A stretch of 64,000 bases of DNA from Mesomycoplasma ovipneumoniae (GCF_038095975.1 NZ_CP146003.1:186001-250000), one strand, 5' to 3'; shown: positions 20,342-30,562, counted from the first letter of the stretch. Program-made: numbers and translations. Notes: generated by a model not told the origin, from the letters alone.

Positions 20342-22297
20342 ATGATAAAAATTGAGAATTTAACGAAAAAGATTGATAACAAAATCATTTTTGATAATCT
20401 AAATCTTGATATACCTTCAAGAAAAATAACGTTTATAATTGGTAAATCAGGGATTGGCAAAACTACGCTAATTAACTTAATTGCCGGTTTTACTAAAAAA
20501 GATAGTGGAAAAATCTCTTTTTTGGATGAAAATGGCACTGAAATTAAAAAACCATTAGTCGATGTTGTTTTTCAGGACTTTAATTTAATCACAAATATTT
20601 CATCAGAAAATAATATTTTAATTGCAAATAATGTAATAAATAGACTTTTAGATCCAAAAGAATTGGAACAACAGTCTAAATATGTGTCGATTGAAACTCA
20701 GCAATTAAAGCAAAAAGTAAATGATTTATCTGGTGGCGAAAAACAAAGAATAGCAATTCTCCGCTCGCTTTCAAGAGATAGTGATTTTATTTTACTTGAC
20801 GAACCAACTGGAAATTTAGATTTTGAAAACGGTGTTTCTGTATTTGAAAATTTAAAAAATATTGCAAAAAATAAAACAATATTAGTAGTCAGTCACAATT
20901 TAGAATTTGCAAAAAAATATGCCGACAAGATCGTTCGCATTGAAAAAGGGAAAATTTCCGAAGAAAACATTGACAAAACTGAAGAAAATTTAGCAATCAA
21001 CAATGAAAAAAGTAGACAATTAGTTTCTTTTAAGACTTCTTCCTATTCAAAAATTGCAAAAATTAAGCAAGAATTAAAAACAGGTTTTTTGCTTACTCTT
21101 GCAGATTATAAATCAAAAATAGTTTCAACCATTTTATTTGTAATACTCTTTCTAACAAGCATTTTTGGGACATTATTATTTGGTGTTTTAAATTTAAATA
21201 TTTCCGCTTCTAATTCTCCTAAAGTTAATGAATTGCAACTTGATTCTGTTTTAATTAGCAAAAAATCAGAAACAAATTTAACAACTTTCACAAATAATGA
21301 TATTAATAATCTTAGAGAAAAAAATAAAACAATAAAAAAAATTACTCCTTTCTTTACTTATCCATCATTAAGTTTTGAATATAATGGCAAAAGAAAGCTT
21401 GGAGCAGATATTGATTACATTGACGAAAGTGAATTTTTTAAAAATAGGTTCAATTTTGATCAAAAAAATTTAATAGGAAGAAACATTGAAAAATTAGATG
21501 AAGTTATAATTTCAAAAGAAGTAGCTACAGAATTTGATATCAAAGAACCAAAAGAACAAGAAATTACTGTTTTAACTGCTGCCAAAGATATAAAAACATT
21601 AAAAGTTGTTGGAATAAATAATTTACTTAATGCAAAAAAATTAAACCTAACTTTTTTGCATTATAAATTTGGTGAAGATATCGAATTACAGAGAACCAAA
21701 AACAAAAATCCAGACAATTCACAAGTCAGTCAAGACAAAAAAATAGAACCAATTATTTTAAGGTTGTATTTTGAAAATGATAATTTGGAAAATAATATTA
21801 ATAATTTTATTGAGAATAATAATAAAAAGTATGGAATTGACTCCTCATTAAAAGGTATATCAAAATTAACTCATGAATTACAAAATTTTATAAATATAAT
21901 TGTTGGAGCAATTTTAATTGTTTTTGTAGTAATTTTACTAATACAAACGTTTCTTTATACAAAAAATCTAACTGATTCAAAAGTAAAATTAATAGGAACC
22001 CTAAAGGCGCTTCGCGCTAAGACATGGCAGATTTTTCTTTATCACTGATTAAATATAATTATAATTTCATTTCTAATTTTAGTCATTAACTTATCAGTGT
22101 CTCTCCCGTTAATTCCAAAAATTTACATGCAAATACTCGGTCAAGAAGCCATATATCCTTCGATTTCACAAATAGTAATATTAATTTTCATAATATGAAT
22201 AGCAATGTTTTTTATAATTTCGTTTATTTACTTATTGATTTCATGGATTAATTATAGAAAACCTGTCACAAAATTACTAAAATTCGATCAATTTTAA
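20342..22297 (+). CDS. ABC transporter, fused ATPase and FtsX/MacB-like permease (2)
   Basis: 651 residues, paralog of the preceding gene: the N-terminal MIKIENLTKKIDNKIIFDNL nearly repeats MIKIENLTKKINNKFIFNNL, with Walker A GKSGIGKTT, signature LSGGEKQRIAILRSLSR and Walker B FILLDEPTGNLD. TM1 lies at ~257-280 and three TM helices at the C-terminus; the last two need TGA read as Trp. The extracytoplasmic domain is shorter than in the first copy and more divergent than the ATPase, suggesting a duplicated pair that acts as a heterodimer or has diverged in partner. Terminators follow. Confidence 0.9.
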
Positions 22298-22324
22298 CAA
22301 TCACTTTTTAAAAATAGACAATTT

Positions 22325-22362
22325 AATACCGAATATTTTTTCAAATATTCGGTATTTTATTT
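22325..22362 (+). terminator. Terminator after the ABC pair
   Basis: A perfect 14-bp stem, AATACCGAATATTT/AAATATTCGGTATT, 4-nt loop, followed by a T-rich run. Confidence 0.85.
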
Positions 22363-22463
22363 TTTGTGTTCTATAAGCATCGCCAAAAAACAGAATATTT
22401 TAACATAAGGCTTAATTTTGCTGAAACAAATCAAAAAAGTGACTGAATTTTTTAAATTAATAT

Positions 22464-22486
22464 ACCTATAATTTATAGGTTTTTTG
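22464..22486 (+). terminator. Short hairpin with T run
   Basis: ACCTATA-att-TATAGGT followed by six T; a second stop signal downstream of the ABC pair. The surrounding sequence 22363-22540 holds no other feature that I can see. Confidence 0.6.
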
Positions 22487-22540
22487 TGGTTTTCAAACAA
22501 AAAAATCTTAAATATTTCTTATTGTTCAAATATAAAATAA

Positions 22541-22577
22541 AGCCATTTTCAAATTTGAAAGTAATTTGAAAATGGCT
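22541..22577 (-). terminator. Terminator after the nag/PTS/aldolase operon
   Basis: A perfect 14-bp stem AGCCATTTTCAAAT/ATTTGAAAATGGCT with a 9-nt loop, followed on the minus strand by TTATTTTAT. It lies 38 bp past the last minus-strand gene. Confidence 0.75.
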
Positions 22578-22614
22578 AAATTTATACAACTTTGTTTAGA
22601 AATTTATTTTTAGG

Positions 22615-22815
22615 TTATTTTTTAAAAAAAAGATAAAAACCTGAAATTATAAAGACAAAACCAAACACAATAAATATAAAAATTACAAGTCTAATTATCT
22701 CTTTTTTAAAATCTGATCAGTTTTGATTGCGTTTCTTTTGATAAAATCAAAGAAAAATAGCAACCAAAAACAGGAAAATGGCAATTAAAATTGAAAAAAT
22801 TAAATATAAAATCAT
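22615..22815 (-). CDS. Small two-helix membrane protein at the end of the amino-sugar operon
   Basis: 66 residues. The N-terminal helix (LYLIFSILIAIFLFLVAIFL) and C-terminal helix (LVIFIFIVFGFVFIISGF) flank a short basic/polar loop with two TGA-Trp codons (FLWFYQKKRNQNWSDFKKE). It starts 6 bp after the aldolase stop, so it is cotranscribed with fba. I know no family for it. Confidence 0.6.
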
Positions 22816-22821
22816 AAGATT

Positions 22822-23652
22822 TTATGATAATTCAAGGTAAAAAAGCACTTTTTGGATCATTTTTTCAATTCCTTTTTGATTAATTTTTCTAATGTCATAA
22901 CTTTTAGGATTTTCTTGAAAATATTTTTCAACTTCGTTAGAAAAATTAACTAAAAGGTCAGTGCCAACATTAATTTTGTTAATTCCAAAATTGATTGCTT
23001 TTTTAATTTCTTCTAGAGAAAGGCCGCTGGTTCCGTGCATAACAAGCGGGATTTTATAGTCTTTTTTAAAGTTTTTGACTAAATCTCAATCTAAATTAGC
23101 CTTTTTTTTGTAAATTCCGTGTGCGGTTCCAAAAGCAATTGCAAGAAGATCTGGTTCTGTTTTTTGGTAGAATTTTTTAACACTATCAATTTCAAAAATT
23201 TGTTCAGTATTTTCTTGATGTCCAATTTCTTTGCCGCCAATTTGACCTATTTCTAACTCAAGAAAAACATTTTTTTTATCAGCAATTGATTTAGCTTTTA
23301 GTGATTTTTCGATATTTTCATCAATTGGAAAATTTGAACCATCAAACATTGCAGAATTAAATCCAAATGCAAGGTATTTTTCAAAAAGATTTAAATCATC
23401 ACAGTGATCAAGGTGAAAAATAAATTTACCAGAGGAATTTTGAATTGCTGATAAAATCATAGGTGCCAAAATTTCAATTCGTGAATATTTTATTGCCCCT
23501 TGGCTTAGCTGAATAATTAAAGGTTTTTGGGAAATTTCCCCTGCTTTAATTACGGCTAAAAGTGTTTCTAAATTTAAAACATTAAAAGCAAAAATTGCTT
23601 TATTTTCTGCATTTAGTTTCAAAAATACAGATCTTGGATCAATAAGTGCCAT
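22822..23652 (-). CDS. fba: Class II fructose-bisphosphate aldolase
   Basis: 276 residues with one TGA-Trp. It splits fructose-1,6-bisphosphate (or a close ketose bisphosphate) in glycolysis. Metal ligands are visible: HLDHCDD (His at the zinc site), ELEIGQIGG, HGIY (FGTAHGIYKK) and HGTSG (VMHGTSGLS). It also carries NVGTDLLVNF, the phosphate-binding NV.TD segment. It lies 10 bp after the PTS gene and downstream of nagB, so amino-sugar uptake, deamination to fructose-6-phosphate and aldol cleavage are transcriptionally linked. Tagatose-bisphosphate aldolase is the alternative within the same family. Confidence 0.92.
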
Positions 23653-23662
23653 TATTTTCCTA

Positions 23663-25444
23663 TTATTTTCCTATTATTTTGCGAACGTGATCAGCAACAA
23701 ATTCAACATCAGTGCCAACTATAATTTGTAAACCTTTATTGCCAACACGAACAATTCCTCGACCACCAGCTGCAAGAATTTTTGCATCTAAATGTTCATC
23801 TTTTTTATTATCTTTAACAATAAGTCGCAGTCTTGTTGCACAATTTGAGACTTCTTCAATGTTTTCTTTACCGATAATTTCAATAAAGTCTAATGCCATT
23901 TTTTCATATTTGTCACTAACTTTATCAGTGTTTTTAGCTATATTTTCATTATGCGGGTCTATTTTTTTAGTACTGTCAGTTTCTAAATTTTCATTATTAG
24001 TGCTTAATTCAGTTTCAATTTTGTCTTCGCGACCTAAGGTTTTAATATCAAACTTTTTAATGAAAAAGTAAAAACTTGAGCCTTGAATTAAAAACATTAT
24101 TGCTGAAAATGCCCAAATTCATAGTGGATTTGCCAAAATTCCACTAGTTTTTGCAAAGGCTCAAGAACGTGGGAAAGAGACAATATAGTCAATAAATCCG
24201 GCACTAAATCCAATTCCGATACTCATTCCAGTTCATGTTACGAACATATAAATTAATGAAGTAAGAAAAGCATTTAAAAGTCATAAAAGTGGTGAAATAA
24301 AAATAAAAGTAAAAATTAAGGGTTCATCAATTCCAGTGAGAAAACTTACAAGTGTTGCACCTGCCAAAAATGTAGTAATTGTTTTGCGATTTTCCCGTTT
24401 TGCGGCAAAAATCATTGCCACAGCAGCACCAGGAAGTCCACCTAAATATAACGGGAAAAATCCAGTTGTAAATCCACCAGAACCAATAATTCCGGTATTA
24501 AATGCAGTTATATCTCCATTTACAGTATGAATATCACCAGCATTTGCAATAGTTTTTCCCACTGAATCAACAACAGGACTAATTAATACACCTTCAATTG
24601 GCAATTGGAATCAAACAAAAGTATTTAAAATATGATGAAGTCCAAAAGGCTGCAAAAGTCGATTAAGAAATGCATAAACTGAGACATAAAATCCCCGGGC
24701 ATAACGATTTGCACTCTGATCTGAAAGGGCTGAGCCAATTTTAATTAGTCCATATTGAGCCCAAGGTCAAATAATTGCAAAAAATAAACCAAGCGGAATA
24801 ATTGATAAAATTCCTAACATTGGCACAAATCTTCGACCACCAAAAAATGAAAGAGTCTGGGGTAATTTAACGTTTTTGTACTTATTATACAAAAACGCAA
24901 CAACAATTCCGACAACAATACCGCCAATAACCCCTGAGTCTAACTGGTAGACGGGCTTGCCAGCTTTTAGGAAATACAAAAGTTGCGTCAGTCCTTTAAG
25001 TTCGCCTGATTCGGCCACTAAAACTTTTGAATAAATTGCTTCAGCAAGCTGATTTTGTTTTAAAAGTGCTGTCATTCCGTATCAGACAACAGCACCAACA
25101 AGTGCGGCTTCGCCGCGATTATCTTTGGCAAAACCAAACGAGATTCCGATTGCAAAAATAATTGCCAAATTATCAAAAACAATTCCACCTGGAGTTGAAA
25201 TTAGTCGCCCGATAAATTTTTGTGCCTCGGAAATTCCAATAGAACCATTTGCCGAAGGATCTTGAATTAATGCGCCAATTCTTAATAAAAGTGCAGCGAT
25301 TGGCAAAACTGCAATTGGAAACATAAGTGATTTTCCAAGCCGTTGTAATTGGTTTAAAATCCGATTGAAAACCGAATTTTCTGATTTATGTGATTTTTGT
25401 TTTGGAGTAATTTTTTTAATTTTACCAGAAAATTTAGCGGTCAT
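23663..25444 (-). CDS. PTS EIICB permease, probably N-acetylglucosamine-specific
   Basis: 593 residues through several TGA-Trp codons. The EIIC domain (residues ~30-420) has about ten hydrophobic segments with typical glucose/GlcNAc-family motifs (LMFPIAVLPIAALLLRIGAL, GIDEPLIFTFIF with GI-x-EP). The EIIB domain is at the C-terminus, with phosphorylated Cys in SNCATRLRLIV and the GRGIVRVG strand. No EIIA is fused, so phosphate must come from a separate EIIA. Position between nagB and fba, with nagA nearby, argues for N-acetylglucosamine; glucose is the alternative. A basic stretch with KKITPKQKSHK precedes the first helix. Confidence 0.88.
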
Positions 25445-25466
25445 TTAAAAACCTTTCAATTTTTTT

Positions 25467-26231
25467 TTAGTAAAAAATTGCTTTATCAAGTGTTTCTTTT
25501 GATAATTTAGAGGCAGCTTCTTTGTCTAAAATAAAAGTACAATTTGGATGCAACTGTAAAAAAGAAGCAGTAATTTCTGAATTAGGCTTTTCTTCTAACA
25601 TTTGTTTTGTAACGCCGGCTTTATGCAAACCAAAAGAAACCATAATTGCTTTTTTTGTGTGTTTTAAAATTGTCTGAACTCCCATTGTCATTGCTTGTTT
25701 TGGACACTCGTCAAAGTCGGAAAATTTCCCTTTTTTAACCATATCAATAATTGTCTCATCTGTTAAATTAGTAACATGAGTACTTGAGTCAAAAGGTGTT
25801 CCAGGTTCATTATAGGCCATATGCCCGTTGACTCCGATGCTAATATATTGCAAATCAATCGGATTTTCAGCGATTTTTTGCTCATAACGTTTTACTTCTT
25901 GGTCAAGATCTACCGCTTTTGAGTTAGGAATATTAATATGGGAGACTGGAACATTAACATGGTCAAATAAATTAGTTTTCATTTGTTTGATAAATGCCTC
26001 TGGATGATCTTGGTCAATTCCGACAAATTCATCAAGATTAAATGTTGTAATTTTATCCCAGGAAGTCCCGTTTTGCAGGTGGTCTTCAATTAAAAGTTTA
26101 TAAGTTTCAATTGGCGAAACTCCGGTTGCAAAACCTAAAACTGAATTAGGTTTTGTTTTGATTTGTTCAATAAAAAGGTCTGCACAATATTTGTGTAGGT
26201 CAGTTAATTTTTCAAAAATTAATATTTTCAT
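25467..26231 (-). CDS. nagB: Glucosamine-6-phosphate deaminase
   Basis: 254 residues. It converts glucosamine-6-phosphate to fructose-6-phosphate and ammonia. Visible motifs are GFATGVSPIETYKLL, the active-site TTFNLDEFVG, and GVNGHMAYNEPGTPF with catalytic His and Glu. The ATG at 26231 is chosen because GGAGAAC lies 8 bp before it; an upstream TTG would sit inside that site. First gene of the minus-strand operon nagB, EIICB, fba, small ORF. The promoter has a T15 tract in the -35 region and a hairpin-forming inverted repeat downstream of the -10 box. Confidence 0.95.
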   Translation of the reverse strand: MKILIFEKLTDLHKYCADLFIEQIKTKPNSVLGFATGVSPIETYKLLIEDHLQNGTSWDKITTFNLDEFVGIDQDHPEAFIKQMKTNLFDHVNVPVSHINIPNSKAVDLDQEVKRYEQKIAENPIDLQYISIGVNGHMAYNEPGTPFDSSTHVTNLTDETIIDMVKKGKFSDFDECPKQAMTMGVQTILKHTKKAIMVSFGLHKAGVTKQMLEEKPNSEITASFLQLHPNCTFILDKEAASKLSKETLDKAIFY

Positions 26232-26255
26232 TTTAATGTTCTCCAATTTAAAATA

Positions 26256-26324
26256 GCAAATAAAAGTTGTTATTATTATTTGCTCAATTATAATTTTATC
26301 AAAACAGACAAAAAAAAAAAAAAA
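26256..26324 (-). promoter_or_regulatory. nag operon promoter with T15 tract and inverted repeat
   Basis: On the minus strand a 15-nt T tract (26310-26324) ends 17 bp before TATAAT (26287-26292), so it overlaps the -35 position. Between the -10 box and the ribosome-binding site GCAAATAA and TTATTTGC (26276-26283 and 26256-26263) form an inverted repeat with a 12-nt spacer, a candidate operator or leader hairpin. Confidence 0.55.
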
Positions 26325-26397
26325 GTAAAAAAAAGTATAAGAAAGTAAAAAAAGTTAGTATATTAATTTAAGACGCATTAAAAAAAGGTTTGTCAAA

Positions 26398-26490
26398 ATG
26401 AAACAATACAAATTTAGAGTTGAGGACAAATTTAAGTACATTAAAATTGCTGGATTTAAAGTCCTAAAAATTGCAACTTTATGTTTTTAG
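26398..26490 (+). CDS. Short ORF of 30 codons, doubtful
   Basis: Reads MKQYKFRVEDKFKYIKIAGF and then ten more residues to TAG, 9 bp before element C begins. A TATATT box lies about 25 bp upstream. It could be a small protein or the N-terminus of a gene cut by the element; no continuation is seen on the far side. Apart from this and element C, the 26232-27173 gap shows no other coding sequence. Confidence 0.2.
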   Translation: MKQYKFRVEDKFKYIKIAGFKVLKIATLCF

Positions 26491-26498
26491 GAAGAATT

Positions 26499-27015
26499 TC
26501 CCGAGTTTGACAGTTTGATTGCAAAAAAATCACTTTTTAGTGAATACAAATACGCAAAAATAGCGGTAAATCTGTGTTTTTTGGGCTAAAATCTTAATTT
26601 TTATTATTTTACAGTTGCCCTTTTCCAAAAAAAAAAAAAAAAATGTTTGGTCTAGAAAAAAATTTTGTTATAATAAACCTCACTAAGAATGAATTAATAA
26701 ATTTTGATATTGAATTAAGGAGGAATTAGTTATGATGCTGCCATAAAAAAATCAGAAAATGCGAATTTTCCGTTATATTTTTAAATATGATGGTATGCCT
26801 TAAATTTGACCGTTTAGAAATCTACAAATTTATGGCTTTTTTAATTGTTCTTTCAAAACTTCATATATTTTTTTTAGGCTCAATGTAAGTAAAAACGAGT
26901 TTTCTATTTGCATTGAGTTTAAACAGCAGTTGTATTTTTTTATTATTTTTGCCAGTGTTTTAAAATAGGTAATTAACTTTTGCCAAAAAAGTTAAAAAAG
27001 TGCACAAAACCAGAC
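26499..27015 (+). repeat. Repeat element copy C (MITE-like, right end lost)
   Basis: Left end CCCGAGTTTGACAGTTTGAT is the best-preserved left terminal repeat of the family. Inside are an A17 tract, -35 TTGGTC (26647-26652), 16 bp, -10 TATAAT (26669-26674), AAGGAGG, the micro-ORF MMLP-stop (26732-26746) and the stem-loop at 26797-26836. The right terminal repeat is missing; similarity stops after AAAAAAGTGCACAAAACCAG. It is the only copy oriented with its downstream gene (nagA, starting about 160 bp further on), so read-through could add to nagA transcription. Confidence 0.75.
26681..26842 (+). ncRNA. Candidate structured RNA of element C
   Basis: Expected transcript from after the -10 box to T6 after the stem GCCTTAAATTTG/CAAATTTATGGC. 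The closing G-C pair next to the loop replaces an A-T pair in copies A, B and F. One T-T mismatch is present in the stem. Confidence 0.42.
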
Positions 27016-27173
27016 TAAATTAGTAGAAAAAAATAAAACAACTAGTTTTTTATCGGTGATTTTGATTGGACGACTTTTGTTAATTTTTCTACTAATTTTT
27101 TAAATAGTGATACAATTATTTAAAAATTCAAGTATTTTAAAAATAGCTTAAAAAATAAAGGCAAATTTAAAAA

Positions 27174-28322
27174 ATGTTATACAAAAATTTAAGAATTATA
27201 AGCCATTTAGAAGAATTTTTTGGTTGAATTGAGTTAGATGAGTGCGGAGCTATTGTCAATTTAGGACGTGGAAATACCGATTTTGAAGGTATTGATTGCA
27301 AAAATAACATTTTGTTACCAGCTTTTATCGATTCGCACACTCATGGTGGTTATGGTTTTTCATTTGAGGATTTTTCTAGTCCAGATTGAGAAAAGAATTT
27401 TCTTGAGTATAAAGAAAAATTACATAAATTTGAAGGTGTAGCGGCTATTTTTGGAACAACAGTCACTCAATCTTGGACTAAAATTCAACAAAATTCTGAG
27501 TTTTTTAGTATTTTACTTAAAAAATATCCATATTTTTTGCTAAATTGGTATTTAGAAGGGCCTTTTATTTCTGTTGAAAAAAAGGGTGCTCATGATCCAA
27601 ATCTAATTATTTCGGCTAAAAATTTTCATTTTGATTTTTTAGCAAAAAAATTTGCTAAAAAAATTACAGTTGTAGTTGCCCCTGAAAGAAACTCGGCAAA
27701 ATTAATTGATTTTTATCATAAGTCAATTAATTTTGCAATTGGCCATTCAAATTGTTTTGACTTTGAAAAAGATCATGAATTAAAAAACTACCGTAGATTC
27801 ACTCACTTTTTTAATGGCAGTTCTAATTTTGATCATAGAAGTCAATCACTTACTAACCTAATTTTTGAATCAAAATTACCTAGAAATTTTCTTGTTGAGC
27901 TAATTACTGACGGACTTCATATTAGAAATTCAACATTAAAATTTACAATAAAAAATCTTAAAAAGGAAAATTGAATTGCTGTTTCAGATTCACTTGCCCA
28001 AAAAGGACTTAAAGACGGATTTTATAATTTAGGAGACTTAGAAACTGAGAAAAAAGGCGATTTATTTTATTTGAAAAATTCACAACAAATCGCCGGAAGT
28101 GGTATGAGCTATCTTAGTATTCTCAAAAATTTAAAGCAAAACCTTAAACTTTCATGGCAAGAAATTGTTTTCTGCTCTTCGTATAATGTTGCAAAAGCCA
28201 ACAATCTTTTAGATTATTTTGGGATAGTCAAAGTTGGCCAAAAGGCAAATTTTGTTATTGTTGATGATGATTTTAATCTAAAGATGGTAGTAATTTTTGG
28301 TCAAATTTACACTCATTTTTAA
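27174..28322 (+). CDS. nagA: N-acetylglucosamine-6-phosphate deacetylase
   Basis: 382 residues through several TGA-Trp codons. It deacetylates GlcNAc-6-phosphate to glucosamine-6-phosphate, the substrate of NagB encoded on the other strand 1 kb away. Amidohydrolase features: AFIDSHTHGGYGFSFED (HxH metal site), YLEGPFISVEKKGAHDP (catalytic-site Glu), AIGHSNCF and THFFNG (His ligands), ITDGLHI, and SDSLA where the proton-transferring Asp of TDA lies. The C-terminal composite domain has GIVKVGQKANFVIVDDD. The ATG at 27174 has only a weak GGCAAA upstream. A terminator follows. Confidence 0.92.
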
Positions 28323-28403
28323 ATTTTTTTGTAGCAAAGAATAAATTTAGAGATAAAAAATATAAGTTTGATTTTAGAATTCTGAACTTTTTCTTTTTCA
28401 GAA

Positions 28404-28439
28404 ATCAAAAAAACCTATGAATCCATAGGATTTTTTGAT
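28404..28439 (+). terminator. Terminator after nagA
   Basis: ATCAAAAAAACCTATG pairs with CATAGGATTTTTTGAT around AATC, ending in T6. The same hairpin design recurs at 30511-30548. Confidence 0.8.
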
Positions 28440-28527
28440 AATTTTAATAAAAACTATCCTGAGTTTGACAGTTTGATGGCAAAAATTCACTTTTTAGTGA
28501 ATATAAGTATGTAAAAATACCGACAAA

Positions 28528-29865
28528 TAAACTAGGACAAAAAAAATTAACAGTTTAATATTATTATAACATCATAGCATATTGCTGTGGTGTTTTTCAA
28601 TTTAAAATTGATTGAATTCTATAGTTGTTGTATCAAAATATATAATCTGCAATTATTTTTTTCAGATCTTCAAAAGTTATTTTGCTGTAGTTTAACTCGT
28701 TTAAGCATTCACTTTTTATAATTGAAAATCAATATTCAGCCTCCCTATTATCCAAAGAATTTCCTATGCGAGACAACGAAACAGTTCCTCCCATTTTATT
28801 TATTTTGTCAATATAGACTTTTGAAGTGTATTGAAATCCATGGTCTGAATGAATAACAAAATCTTTATCTATAGACCTAAATGTCTTTATATTATCCATA
28901 ACTAAATTAAGATCATTGCTTACAGATAGTTTAAAATCTCTGATTTTTTTAGTTTTATGCTCAATTATTACAGACAAAAATACATGGTTTTCCTTAACAT
29001 CTCTGGGAGCTTTTATATATGTAACATCAGTAGCAAAAATATTCCTATTTAATTTATCATTGTAGTCGCGTTTAACAATATCCGGCAGTGCGAATTTGGT
29101 GTTCTTAATTTCGCTCTTTCTTCTTTTTTTTCTAATTTTGCATACTAAATTCAATCTTTTTAAATGTCTTCCAAGACTTCGAGGGTGAATGTAAATATTA
29201 TATTTTATATAAATATAAGCACTCAACCTTAGGCGACCATATCTACCTTTGTTATCAAGAAAGGATTTTTTAATTATTGCGTCATTTTTGTGCTCTTTTA
29301 CTTTTATAACTCTAGTTTTAGATTTTGCCACTGATTGTCTGCATACATTAAAAATTTTTGCAGATTTGCTGTAGGCAATATTTAGTGTTTTGGCTTCACT
29401 AAGTTTTCCTGATTTTAATTTATTTTTGTTGGTTTCGTAATATCTCTTAGCTATTTCTATTAATTCTTCTTTTGTAAATTCGTTTCAATCGGGTTCAATT
29501 TGTTTTTTAGGTTTGCCACTCCCTGGCTTTCTCCTCGCGCCCTTTTTATCTAATAATTGATCTTGCATACCATTATTATAATACCGAATAATTTTTTTGA
29601 TTCTTCGAACTAGTTGACTTCTGGTTGTAAAATTTGTATCTGGCGAAATATCATTTATATAATTTATTGTTTTTTTTAATCCAAATTCATTGTAAATTTT
29701 ATAAATCATATCAAACTCGTCTTTTTTAAAGTGTCTTGACATTAGTATTTCCCTTTTTGTTGCATTTGAAAATTTAAAAAAACTAACACTTTTGGTGTTA
29801 GCTTTCTCCTTAAACTCGGACAAAAAAGCCAACACCTTAGTGTTAATTTTTTTTGTCCTAGTTTA
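28528..29865 (-). mobile_element. IS3-family insertion sequence, complete, inside element D
   Basis: 1338 bp bounded by perfect 24-bp inverted repeats (outer part TAAACTAGGAC) and flanked by a 3-bp AAA direct repeat, the target duplication size usual for IS3. It encodes one transposase on the minus strand. Near the transposase 5' end two small hairpins (TTAACACTAAGGTGTT and CTAACACC/GGTGTTAG) precede the start, suitable for blocking read-through transcription. The family resembles the single-frame mycoplasma members IS1138/IS1221, but assignment to a named element needs a database search. Confidence 0.88.
28564..29742 (-). CDS. IS3-family transposase
   Basis: 392 residues from MSRHFKKDEFD; the frame is also open upstream to a GTG at 29835. 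OrfA-like helix-turn-helix and basic regions (residues ~1-125, including RKPGSGKPKK) and OrfB-like integrase core (~200-390) are in one frame without frameshift, with TGA-Trp codons inside. DDE residues: Asp in IFATDVTYIK, Asp in VIHSDHGFQYTS, and Glu in EAEYWFSIIKSE. YRIQSILNWKTPQQY near the end is the typical IS3 tail. The gene looks intact, so the element may still move. GGGAAA lies upstream of the chosen ATG. Confidence 0.9.
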
Positions 29866-29976
29866 AAATCCGTGTTTTTTGACCTAAACCTTAACTTTTA
29901 TTATTTTAAAATCAGCCCTTTGTAAAAAAAAAAAAAAAATGCTTGGTCTAAAAAAAATTTCTGTTATAATAGAGTC

Positions 29977-30135
29977 ACTAAGAATGAATTAATAAATTTT
30001 GATATTGAATTAGGGAGGAATTAGTTATGTTTTTTGTCTAATGCGCTCTGATAGCGCGAATTTTTCATCATGTTTTTAAATATGATGAAATGCCTTAAAT
30101 TTAACCGTTTAGAAATCTACAAATTTATGGCTTTT
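29977..30135 (+). ncRNA. Candidate structured RNA of element D
   Basis: Expected transcript with micro-ORF MFFV and the stem-loop 30092-30131 before TTTT. This stem has two unpaired positions, the weakest of the six, so this copy may be decaying. Confidence 0.35.
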
Positions 30136-30510
30136 AATTATGGCTCTTTCAAAACTTCATATATTTTTTTAGGCTCAATTTAAATAAAAACGAGTTTTCT
30201 ATTTAAATTGAGTTTAAATAGTAGTTGTATTTTTTTATGATTTTTGTTAGTGTTTTAAACTAAAAAAGTAGTTTAAAAATTTCATAATTTTGCTTTTTAA
30301 GTTAAAATTTTAGCTTTTTTAGTTTGCTTTATTTGATTAATAAGTTGATTTTGCATTCATGAGTGTTAGATTTAAAATTTAGTGTTTTTGATTTGATAGT
30401 TATTTTTCCTGACTTTACCGAAAAAGTTAAAAGGTGCCCAAAACTAGGAACTTTTTTAATATGATCTCATCAAGCTAGGAAACTCGGGAAAATAACTTTT
30501 CTTTCCTAAA

Positions 30511-30548
30511 AATCAAAAAAACCTATGAATCCATAGGTTTTTTTGATT
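30511..30548. terminator. Strong bidirectional terminator after the second adhesin operon
   Basis: AATCAAAAAAACCTATG and CATAGGTTTTTTTGATT form a perfect 17-bp stem with loop AATC. It lies 14 bp beyond the P102-like stop on the minus strand. Confidence 0.85.
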
Positions 30549-30562
30549 AACTTTAATAAAAA

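Larger units (their letters stand above)
28458..30488 (+). repeat. Repeat element copy D, interrupted by an insertion sequence
   Basis: Left end CCTGAGTTTGACAGTTTGAT, right end CATCAAGCTAGGAAACTCGG. Removing the 1338-bp insertion sequence and one AAA duplication restores a family-typical CGACAAATCCGTG junction and a ~690-bp element. The right part holds an A16 tract, -35 TTGGTC (29943-29948), 16 bp, TATAAT (29965-29970), AGGGAGG, the micro-ORF MFFV-stop (30027-30041), the stem at 30092-30131 and a degenerate second hairpin. The gene-free stretch 29866-30562 is occupied by this element and a terminator. Confidence 0.75.

Noticed and set aside
26398-26490. Small toxin or regulator next to the nag promoter
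   Set aside because: Thirty codons with no hydrophobic pattern, no antitoxin partner and no recognisable motif; kept only as a doubtful ORF.
28564-29835. Two-ORF transposase with programmed frameshift, as in many IS3 elements
   Set aside because: OrfA-like and OrfB-like parts are in the same frame once TGA is read as Trp, so no frameshift is needed.
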